A program made the translations under genes and the position numbers. From Rhodococcus koreensis (GTDB taxonomy: Bacteria; Actinomycetota; Actinomycetes; Mycobacteriales; Mycobacteriaceae), in NCBI RefSeq assembly GCF_900105905.1, contig NZ_FNSV01000005.1, positions 3,162,001-3,226,000 on the forward strand: a DNA stretch of 64,000 nt, written 5' to 3'. Shown piece after piece: positions 27,815 to 62,500 of the stretch. Every line of letters begins with the position of its first letter. Position 1 is the stretch's first letter. The notes under the pieces were generated by a model. It had not been told where the DNA came from and made no database searches. It worked only from the letters and a program-made list of their open reading frames with translations.

Positions 27815-28843
27815 CTATTTGCGGTCTCGGTCCCGACTCGGTTGTACCCGCTTGGGTTCCCCCGGCATTTTGGGGTAATTGGGTGGGTACGGGAGATCGC
27901 CGAGACCGTTCGCGGTGTCCCGTTCCGCCATCTCCAGCAGCACGTCGAGCGATTGCGCCACGTCACCCATGGTCGCCATCGGGTCGCCGCGTTTCTCGAG
28001 CAGCGCGGGCACGGTCGCGATGGTGAAGTCGTCGGGGTGGACGTCGACGAGTTCCTCCCAGGTGACCGGCGTCGACACGGTCGCGATCGGCGTCTTGCGG
28101 GCCGAATAGGCGGATGCGATCGTCTTGTCCCGGGCGTTCTGGTTGAAGTCGAGGAAGATGCGTTCGCCGCGTTCCTCCTTCCACCAGGACGTGGTGGCCC
28201 GGTCGCCGCTGCGCCGCTCGATCTCCCGGGCCAGGGCGATGCCCGCGCGCCGCACCTCGATGAAATCCCAGCGCGGCTCGATGTGGAGATACACGTGCAG
28301 GCCGCGTCCGCCCGAGGTCTTGGGGTAGCCGATCAGACCGAGTTCGTCCAGCAGCGGCCGGAGCACGTCCAGCGCGACCGCCCGGGCGTCGTCGAATCCC
28401 GTCCCCGGCTGCGGGTCCAGGTCGATGCGCAGTTCGTCGGGGTGATCGACGTCGGGGCACCGCACCGCCCACGGGTGGAACGTGATGTTGCCGAGGTTCG
28501 CCGCCCACACGATGTTCGCGGCGCTGCGCACCCGGAGCACGTCCGCCTTGCGGCCGGACGGGAACGTGACCTCGCACGAGTCGACGTGGTCGGGGCGCTT
28601 CGCGGGCACCCGCTTCTGGTAGATCTCCTCGCCCTCGACCCCGTCCGGGAACCGTTGCAGGTGCGTCGGCCGATCGAACAGGGCGCCCAGCAGCGCACCG
28701 CCCAGCGCCACCGTCCGGTAGTACTCCACCAGGTGCCGCTTCGTGCCGCCGTCGGCACCGAGTTTCGGGTAGTAGATCTTGTCGGGACTCGACAGCCGCA
28801 CGGCGACGCCGTCGACGTCGAGTTCTTCGGCAGGACTCGCCAT
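27815..28843 (-). CDS. LigD-type primase-polymerase (NHEJ polymerase domain)
   Basis: A 342-residue stand-alone archaeo-eukaryotic primase-like polymerase like the N-terminal domain of LigD. Catalytic motif LRIDLDPQPGTGFDDA (metal Asp pair near residue 140), SGGRGLHVYLHIEPRW and IFLDFNQNARDKTIASAYSAR (third acidic residue). ATG 28843 follows the ligase stop with no gap (TAGATG), so the two are translationally coupled. Mycobacteria encode the equivalent as separate PolD-type protein and LigC. Function: gap-filling or nucleotide insertion in end joining or base excision repair. Confidence 0.9.
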   Translation of the reverse strand: MASPAEELDVDGVAVRLSSPDKIYYPKLGADGGTKRHLVEYYRTVALGGALLGALFDRPTHLQRFPDGVEGEEIYQKRVPAKRPDHVDSCEVTFPSGRKADVLRVRSAANIVWAANLGNITFHPWAVRCPDVDHPDELRIDLDPQPGTGFDDARAVALDVLRPLLDELGLIGYPKTSGGRGLHVYLHIEPRWDFIEVRRAGIALAREIERRSGDRATTSWWKEERGERIFLDFNQNARDKTIASAYSARKTPIATVSTPVTWEELVDVHPDDFTIATVPALLEKRGDPMATMGDVAQSLDVLLEMAERDTANGLGDLPYPPNYPKMPGEPKRVQPSRDRDRK

Positions 28844-29887
28844 CTAGGAACCTCCGGCCAGGACGTCGGCAAGGTCGTATCGCACCGGGACCTCCAATTG
28901 TTGGAACGTGCACTCGTCGGGCGTCCGGTCCGGGCGCCAGCGCAGGAACCGCGCGGCGTGCCGGAACCGGGCACCCTCCATCTGGTCGTACGCCACCTCG
29001 ACGACGCGTTCGGGGCGCAGCGGCACCCAGGTCCGGTCGTTGCCCGACTGCCACCGCGTCGGTGCCCCGTCCGCGACGACGTCGTCGCCGACGCGCAGTT
29101 CGTCGAGTTCGGCGAGCAGTTCGATCCGCCGCGCGGCCGTGAACGCCGACGCCCCACCGACCATCGCCATCTGCTCGCCGTCGTACAGTCCGAGCAGCAT
29201 GGACCCGATCCCCGGCTGACTCTTGTGCGGCCGGTATCCGATGACGACGCAGTCGGCGGTGCGGGCGTGCTTCACCTTCACCATCTCCCGCTTGTTCGGC
29301 AGGTACGGGCCCACCAGCTTCTTCGCCACCACCCCGTCGAGGCCGGCCCCCTCGAACGCCTCGAACCACTCGGTGGCCGTCGCACTGGATTCGGTGGCCG
29401 CGGTGACGTGGCAGGAGGACCCGCCGCCGACGGAGTCGACGAGTTGCGCGCGGCGCACCGAGAAGTCCTCCCGGCTGAGGTCGCGGTCGCCCAGGGCCAG
29501 CAGATCGAACGCGACGAACTGGGCCGGGGTCTTCTCCGCCAGCATCGTCACCCGGCTCTCCGCGGGATGAATGCGCTCCGACAACGACTCCCAGTCGAGC
29601 CGGGTGCGGCCGTCGATGTTGCGCGGGACGACGAGTTCGCCGTCCACCACGCACCGCTCGGGCAGTTCGTCCTTCACGGCGCGGACGAGTTCGGGAAAGT
29701 ACCGGGCCAAGTCTTTTCCGCCGCGGGAACCGAGCACCACCTCGTCGCCGTCCCGGAAGACGAGGGTGCGGAACCCGTCCCATTTGGGTTCGTACAACCA
29801 GACGGGCCCGGACTCCGGTTGCGCCGGAACGGACGACGCAGCCTTCGCGAGCATCGGCTGTAACGGAGGCATCACGGGGAGGTCCAC
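28844..29887 (-). CDS. ligC: ATP-dependent DNA ligase (LigC type)
   Basis: A 347-residue ligase. The adenylated Lys is in WLYEPKWDGFRT near residue 33; other nucleotidyltransferase motifs are VVDGELVV, FVAFDLLAL, LDGVVAKK and VKVKHARTADC; the OB domain follows (about 215-347). Length and arrangement match M. tuberculosis LigC rather than LigB or LigD. First gene of the ligase-polymerase pair. No Ku gene in the window. Confidence 0.9.
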   Translation of the reverse strand: MDLPVMPPLQPMLAKAASSVPAQPESGPVWLYEPKWDGFRTLVFRDGDEVVLGSRGGKDLARYFPELVRAVKDELPERCVVDGELVVPRNIDGRTRLDWESLSERIHPAESRVTMLAEKTPAQFVAFDLLALGDRDLSREDFSVRRAQLVDSVGGGSSCHVTAATESSATATEWFEAFEGAGLDGVVAKKLVGPYLPNKREMVKVKHARTADCVVIGYRPHKSQPGIGSMLLGLYDGEQMAMVGGASAFTAARRIELLAELDELRVGDDVVADGAPTRWQSGNDRTWVPLRPERVVEVAYDQMEGARFRHAARFLRWRPDRTPDECTFQQLEVPVRYDLADVLAGGS

Positions 29888-30035
29888 CCGTCCATACTGT
29901 CATCACAATTGGCAAATCGGACAGCGATGTAATCAAATAATGCGCGACACGGCAATCGCGGTGGACACGGTCGAGGTGGCAACGGTCATCTCAGAGGCAC
30001 GGGTGGCGGGACGTCACCCGACGGAGGGGTCAGAC

Positions 30036-30623
30036 ATGACAGGGTTAGTTCGGCGGGTGTGTACCGCGGTCGTCGCGTTGTCGGCGACGGCAGTTCTGGT
30101 GGCAGGGTGCGGTTCGGACACGACGCCCACCGCGGTGCCGGAGTCGGGTGCCTCCGCGGCCACCTCGTCGACCACCGTGATCGACGGACAGGAAGGCGAG
30201 GACTCGGGCGGCGACGTCGACTTCGAGGTCGCGATCGGTGAGTGCGTGAAGCTCGGCGGCACCGTCACCGACGCCGAGATCGACAAGGCGGTGTGCGGCA
30301 GCCCCGATTCGAACTACAAGGTGATCGCGAAGGCCGCGAAGAACAGCCAGTGCATCAGCGACGCCGACTCGTACTACTACGAAACCCTCGGCGGCATCGA
30401 GCAGGGCGCGATCTGCCTCGACGTGGACTGGGTGATCGGCGGCTGCATGGACGTCGGTGGCGAGGACCCCGCACGCATCGAGTGCGGTGACACGACGGCC
30501 GTCGACGGGGTGAAGGTGACGGAGATCGTGCAGGGCGCCACGTCCGTGGACTCGTGCAGCACGTCGTCCAACGGCTACGAATACTCCGAACGCAAGTTCG
30601 TCGTCTGCGTCGACGAACTCTGA
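30036..30623 (+). CDS. Lipoprotein, LppU-like
   Basis: A 195-residue lipoprotein: signal with hydrophobic VVALSATAVLVAG and lipobox LVAGC at residue 25, a Ser/Thr/Glu-rich linker, then a Cys-rich domain with eight Cys and the repeated pattern GECVKLGG / GGCMDVGG. That arrangement recalls the LppU/SCO3897 group. GGAGG lies 11 bases before ATG 30036. Function unknown. Confidence 0.8.
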   Translation: MTGLVRRVCTAVVALSATAVLVAGCGSDTTPTAVPESGASAATSSTTVIDGQEGEDSGGDVDFEVAIGECVKLGGTVTDAEIDKAVCGSPDSNYKVIAKAAKNSQCISDADSYYYETLGGIEQGAICLDVDWVIGGCMDVGGEDPARIECGDTTAVDGVKVTEIVQGATSVDSCSTSSNGYEYSERKFVVCVDEL

Positions 30624-30633
30624 CGGCGGGCGC

Positions 30634-30666
30634 AGGCCGGCCGCGGGTCCCGCCCGCGGCCGGCCT
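30634..30666. terminator. Bidirectional hairpin terminator
   Basis: A 14-bp GC-rich perfect inverted repeat (30634-30647 and 30653-30666, arm AGGCCGGCCGCGGG) with a 5-base loop between the convergent lipoprotein and corA genes. Confidence 0.75.
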
Positions 30667-30669
30667 CGC

Positions 30670-31800
30670 TCACAACCAGCCCCGGCGTTTGAAGATCGTG
30701 TACAGCCCGGCGCAGGTGAGCATCATCAGCGACAGCGCGAACGGATACCCGCCGGCCCAGTGCAGTTCGGGCATGTGGTCGAAGTTCATGCCGTACACGG
30801 TTCCGATCAGAGTGGGCGCGAAGAGGATCGCCGCCCACGCCGACACCTTCTTGATCTCCTCGTTCTGCGCGTAACTGGCCTGGGTCAGGTTGCGCATCTC
30901 CTCGTTCTGCTCCTGCGACACCAGGGTGGCGTTGACGGTGAGGATGTTGCCGAGCAACTGACGGAACCCGTCCGCCCGCTCCACGACGACCGTCGCGTGG
31001 TCGGTGACGTCACGCAGGTAACGCTGCAACTCCTCGTCGGTGTTGTACTTCTCGAAACCCTGCGACAACCCCCGCAGCATTCCGAGCAGCGGCCGTGTGG
31101 CCCTCTGGAATTCGATGACCTCACGGGTGAGTTCATAGATGCGACGCGACACGCCCGGCGCCCCGCTGAACACCTCGGTCTCGATCTCGTCGATGTCGTT
31201 CTGCAACCCGGCCACCACCGGCGCGTACCCGTCGACCACGGCGTCGAGGATGGCGTAGAGCACGGCCTCGGGTCCGAGCCGGAGCAGGTCCGGGTTGCTC
31301 TCCATCCGCCTGCGGACCGCCGACAGGTCGGGGGATTCGCTGTGCCGGACCGTGAGCACGAACGTCGGACCGCAGAAGACGTGCAGCTCACCGAATTCGA
31401 CGCGCTCGGTCTCGTCGCAGTACCGCGCGGCGCGGAGCACCACGAACAGCGTCTTGCCGTAACGCTCCAGCTTGGGCCGCTGGTGGGCGACGATGGCGTC
31501 CTCGACGGCCAGCTCGTGCAGGTCGAATTGCTTTGCCGCCGCATACAACTGGGCGTCGTTGGGCCGGTACATCCCGATCCACGCCATCGACGCCGCATCC
31601 GGCAGGCTCGCGAGCGCCTCCGACAGCGTGGCCGGAGTGGCCGTCTTCCGGCCGTCGCGGTAGACGGCGCTGTTGACCACCGTTTCCTCCGCCGGCGTCG
31701 GCTCGACGGGGCGCCGCGTGACGGCGTGACCGGCGTTCGCGTCGGACACACCGGCGGAGCGGCTGGGCAGGAGGGAACGGATCGGGCGCAACTGAGGCAT
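30670..31800 (-). CDS. corA: CorA-type magnesium/cobalt transporter
   Basis: A 376-residue CorA/MIT channel: a long soluble N-terminal funnel (to about 315), then two membrane helices with the signature YGMNF between them and a basic tail KRRGWL. Forms a homopentameric Mg2+ channel. The 334-base leader upstream contains a short ORF and hairpins described separately, suggesting post-initiation control. Confidence 0.92.
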   Translation of the reverse strand: MPQLRPIRSLLPSRSAGVSDANAGHAVTRRPVEPTPAEETVVNSAVYRDGRKTATPATLSEALASLPDAASMAWIGMYRPNDAQLYAAAKQFDLHELAVEDAIVAHQRPKLERYGKTLFVVLRAARYCDETERVEFGELHVFCGPTFVLTVRHSESPDLSAVRRRMESNPDLLRLGPEAVLYAILDAVVDGYAPVVAGLQNDIDEIETEVFSGAPGVSRRIYELTREVIEFQRATRPLLGMLRGLSQGFEKYNTDEELQRYLRDVTDHATVVVERADGFRQLLGNILTVNATLVSQEQNEEMRNLTQASYAQNEEIKKVSAWAAILFAPTLIGTVYGMNFDHMPELHWAGGYPFALSLMMLTCAGLYTIFKRRGWL

Positions 31801-31826
31801 GGCACGGGGCTTTCGAGGGAAAAGGG

Positions 31827-31936
31827 CAGCGCGGGACGGCGCTGAGGAACACGGACCGTGAAACCGCGCACCTACCGGTGGAACGGTTTCAGTTGGTACT
31901 GGGAGGTTGGCTTCTCATCGGATGCCACACCTCCTT
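31827..31936 (-). promoter_or_regulatory. Candidate corA leader: 9-codon ORF plus hairpins
   Basis: On the minus strand upstream of corA: AAGGAGG (31936-31930), then a 9-codon ORF MRSQPPSTN (31918-31889), whose TGA falls in the first arm of a hairpin (arms 31884-31891 and 31859-31866, with an inner CACC/GGTG pair). A second hairpin follows (31839-31844 with 31827-31832). The layout resembles leader-peptide control such as corL/corA of Salmonella. The 11-base Shine-Dalgarno spacing is long, so translation of the small ORF is uncertain. Confidence 0.4.
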
Positions 31937-32134
31937 ACCCTCTCGCACTCTTCCCTCGAAAGAACGCTCTCTCGAGATAACACAGTTCACGACCTCGGCG
32001 AACTGCAGACCGCAGGACACGATACCCCCGGCGACCGGCCACGACAACCTGGGATCCCCGCCGTGTCGGTCCCGGATCCGGCGCCTCCCTCGGCAGATAC
32101 TGGGCGCGCACCGAATCACCACCGAGAGGCCCCC
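31937..32134. other. Divergent promoter region between corA and the exonuclease gene
   Basis: The rest of the 334-base gap. I see no ORF or repeat in it beyond the corA leader. GAGAGG (32123-32128) precedes the exonuclease ATG. Confidence 0.5.
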
Positions 32135-32830
32135 ATGACCAGCTGGTCGGACAGACCGATCTGCGCGTTCGATCTGGAGACGACGGGGCCCGACCCCACC
32201 GACGCCCGCATCGTCTCCGCGTGCATCGCCGTCGTCGACGCTCACCACTTCGAGTCGCGCACCTGGTTGCTCGACCCCGAGGTTCCCATCCCGCAGGGCG
32301 CGACGGACGTGCACGGCATCTCCACGGAGTACGCCCGGGCCCGCGGGCAGGACTACGCCACCGGGTACGGCGAGATCCGCGACGCCCTGTACAACGCGTG
32401 GACCCTGGACCACGCCGTCGTCGCGTTCAACGCGTCCTACGACCTGACCGTCATGCACACCGAGGGTCTGCGGCTCGGGCTGCCCGAACTCGTCACCGGC
32501 ACCGTGGTCGACCCCTACGTCATCGACCGCGAGATGGATCGGTACCGGAAGGGCAGGCGCACCCTGGGCGCGGTGTGCGAGCACTACGGCATCGCGCTGG
32601 AGGACGCTCACGAGGCGGAGGCCGACGCGCTCGCCGCCGCACATCTCGCCCGGACGCTGGCGCAGCAGTTCCCGAATCTACGGGCCCTCGACATCATGAC
32701 CCATCAGGCCGACTGGCACGCGGAACGGCAGCGCGACTTCGCCGACTACCTCGTCCGGCAGGGGCGCGATGCGTCGGATGTCAACGGCGAGTGGCCGATT
32801 CGCGGACTCACCCCGTTCCTCATCGCCTGA
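32135..32830 (+). CDS. DnaQ-like 3'-5' exonuclease
   Basis: A 231-residue DEDDh exonuclease: ExoI AFDLETTGPDP (Asp and Glu near residues 11-13), ExoII NASYDL near residue 98 and ExoIII HEAEADA (His and Asp near 155). It lacks polymerase or UvrC domains and is longer than bare DnaQ domains by a C-terminal ADWHAERQRDFADYLVRQG tail. Probably a proofreading or DNA-repair nuclease. It is convergent with the NRPS gene, with 6 bases between stops. Confidence 0.87.
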   Translation: MTSWSDRPICAFDLETTGPDPTDARIVSACIAVVDAHHFESRTWLLDPEVPIPQGATDVHGISTEYARARGQDYATGYGEIRDALYNAWTLDHAVVAFNASYDLTVMHTEGLRLGLPELVTGTVVDPYVIDREMDRYRKGRRTLGAVCEHYGIALEDAHEAEADALAAAHLARTLAQQFPNLRALDIMTHQADWHAERQRDFADYLVRQGRDASDVNGEWPIRGLTPFLIA

Positions 32831-32836
32831 CCCGGG

Positions 32837-59425
<26,589 letters not shown>

Positions 59426-59589
59426 GGTGGGTCCTCCCCGTACGGTATCCCCGACCGTCGACGTCGTGAGCGCGTCCGGATCCTGACTCGCGAATGCGGG
59501 AGGCGGTAGTTCTTCCCCGTCCCCCAGGTCGTTCGTTCGCCATCCACAGGGCGCACAGACCCCATAGTCGCACAGCGGCGTGGCCGCAT
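59426..59589. other. Intergenic spacer between the two NRPS genes
   Basis: 164 bases on the minus-strand path from the upstream NRPS stop to the GTG start of the large one. Holds the GGGGAGGA ribosome site. I see no hairpin or iron-box-like palindrome. Confidence 0.6.
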
Positions 59590-62500
59590 TCAGCCGATTC
59601 GGTCGTCGTGGCGCGGGGTGCGATCGGCGCCCAGATACCTCGACAGCACCGGCCCGATGACGGCGAGGGACTGCGGCTCGATCATGTCGTTGTGCCCGCA
59701 GTCCACCGGATACTCCGCGATCCGGCCGGTCACCAGCGGTCGCCACTCGTCCACCGACCGGGCGCGGGTGGTGCCGTCGTCTTCGCCGGTCGCGGGGAAG
59801 ATCAGCAGGTCGCCGTCGTAGACCTGCGGCTCGAACCGATGGACGAGTTCCCGCGAATTCTCGTATCCGGCGTTGATCCGCTCGAGGTGTTCTCCGCGCA
59901 GCCCGGAGTCGCTACCCCACGATTCGTTGAGCAGTTGCGCTGCGCGTTCGTACGTGACTTCGCCGTCGGTGGCGACGACGAGGCCCAGCCCGCGGAGCAG
60001 ATCCCGCATGTCGAGTTTCCCGAACAGCGGGTCCTCGCCGTTGTCGGGATAGCTGTCCATGACGGCGAGGGTCGCGACGTTTTCGCCTGCCCGCTGGAGT
60101 TCGACGGCCATCGCGTGGGCGATGACCCCGCCCAGCGACCAGCCGAGCAGGTCGTACGGTCCCTCCGGCTGAATGGCCTTCATCTCCTCGACGTACCGGT
60201 GCGCGAGTTGCTCGATCGACCGGTACTCGCCGTCCCCGCTGATCGTGGGCAATTGCAGACCGTACGCGCGGCGGTCGGCGGGCAGATACCGGACGAGGCC
60301 CGCATACCCCCAGGACAGCCCGATTCCCGGGTGGACGCAGAACAGCGGTCGTCCGGTGCCTTCGGTGCGCAGCGGAATCACCACCGCCAGCGCCTCCGTC
60401 ACTGCGCCCTCCGCCGACGGCAGTGCGATCCTGCGGGCGAGGCCGGACGGTGTGGGATCGAGGAACATCCACTGCAACGGGATCTTCCGGTCGAGTCGCT
60501 CCTGCAAGGCGGCGACCGCCTTCGTGGCCAGCAGAGAGTTGCCGCTCCTCTCGAAGAAGTTGTCGTCGGCCCCGACCCGGTCCACACCGAGCACCTCGGC
60601 GAACACGTCCACGACCGCCGCCTCGAGGTCGGTGGCGGGCGGCCGGAAGCGGGTGCCCGACAGGAACTCGGGAGCGGGCAGCGCGGCGCGATCCAGCTTG
60701 CCCACCGGCGTCAACGGGATCCGGTCGAGCACGACGATCGCGGCGGGCACCATGTGGGACGGCAGCCGCTCGGCGACGAGGCGGGACAGTTCCGCGGTGT
60801 CGACGTCCGCGCCGCCGACCGGCCGCACATAGGAGACCAGGAGCGGTTCCCCGGCCGGCCCGTCCCGGCCGATCGTGACGGCGAACCCGACGTCGGGGTG
60901 GGCGGTCAGTGCGGCGTCGATCTCGCCGGGCTCGATGCGGAACCCGCGGATCTTCACCTGGAAATCGCTGCGCCCGACGTATTCGAGGGTGCCGTCGCGG
61001 CGCCACCGCACCACGTCGCCCGTGCGGTACATCCGGTCGCCGGGGGCGCCCCAGGGGGCGGCCACGAAACGGGACGCCGTCAGGCCGGACCGGCGGTGAT
61101 ACCCGGAGGCCAGGGCGCGGCCCGAGACGTACAGCTCACCGACCACACCGACCGGCACCGGGCGCAGCCGGGAATCGAGCACGACCTCCGCGACGCCGCG
61201 GGTGGGTGCGCCGAGTGTGATCGGGTCGCCCGGCACCAGCGGGTCGCTGATGTTCGACATGATCGTCGTCTCGGTCGGCCCGTAGGCGTTGAACATCCGG
61301 CGGCCCGGCGCCCACCGGGCGACGAGTTCGGGTGGGCAGGCCTCACCGGCCACGACCAGAGTCCGCAGCGACTCGAAGCCCAGCGGGTCCATCGACGCCA
61401 GCGCGGTCGGGGTGACGAATCCGTGAGACACCCGCTCGTCGCTCAGCAGCGCGGCCAGTTCAGTGCCGCCGTAGATCGTGGGCGGTGCGATCACCAGCGT
61501 CGCACCCGCGCAGAACGCCATGACGAGTTCGAAGACGGATGCGTCGAAACTCGGCGACGCGAAGTGCAGCACCCGCGAGCCTCGGGTGACGGCGAGGCGG
61601 TCCCGCTCCTCCGCGGCGAGGTTCGCCAGGCCGCGGTGCGTGACGGCCACACCCTTGGGGACGCCTGTGGATCCGGACGTGTAGATGAGATACGCGGGAT
61701 GCGATTCGTGCAGCGGCGCGGTCCGGTCCGCGTCGGTGACCGGGCCGGGCGACTGCGTCCTGATCCGGTCGGCATCCCGGACGTCGTCGAGCACGATCCA
61801 GGTCACGGCGGCGGGCAGCCGATCTCGGTGTTCCCGGACCGTCACCCCCGACACGGCACCCGAGTCGGTGAGCATGTGCTCGATCCGGTCGAGCGGATAC
61901 CCGGGGTCGACCGGCAGGAACGCGGCGCCCGTGCGGGCGACGGCCCACACCGACAGCACCGATTCGATCGACCTCGACAGGCTCAGCGCGACAGTGGTTC
62001 CCGGACCGGCACCGGCCTCGATCAGGCGGCGCGCCAGCCGGTTCGAGGTTTCGTCGACTTCGCGGTACGTGATCGCCCGGCCCCGGTACGACAGCGCGTC
62101 GGCGTCCGGGTCGAGTCGGACCGCGGCCGTCAGCAGGTCCGGCAGCAGGACGTTCGGTGCGTCGGGTGCTCCGCGCGCCGGGGTGAGCGCCGCGACCTCG
62201 TCGGTGCCGAGGATCTCGATGTCGCCGACCGGAATTCCGGGTTGGGCGGTGACGGAGTCGAGGATGCGCACGAACCGTTCCGCGAAACCCAGCACCGTGT
62301 CGGCGTCGAACAGATCGGTCGCGTAGTCGATCGCCCCCGTCATGCCGGCCGGGGTGCCGTCGGTGTCGAATCGCTCGTCGAGGATGACCTCGAGGTCCAC
62401 CTTGACGACGGCGAGGTCGGGATCGAGTCCCTCGACGCTCAGCCCGGGCAACCGCAGCGCGGGATTCTCGGTGTTCTGGAATTCGAGCGACACCTGGAAG

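Noticed and set aside
31801..32134. M-box (ykoK) magnesium riboswitch upstream of corA
   Set aside because: The conserved M-box core segments could not be found on the minus strand; only the small ORF and simple hairpins are visible.
59426..59589. Iron-responsive (IdeR-type) box before the large NRPS, which would support a siderophore
   Set aside because: No TTAGGTTAGG-like palindrome is visible in the spacer; the EntF-like C domain alone does not prove a siderophore.
59426..59746. N-terminal extension of the large NRPS upstream of GTG 59425
   Set aside because: It would overlap the 3' end of the next NRPS gene and encodes Arg-rich sequence; the GGGGAGGA site supports GTG 59425.
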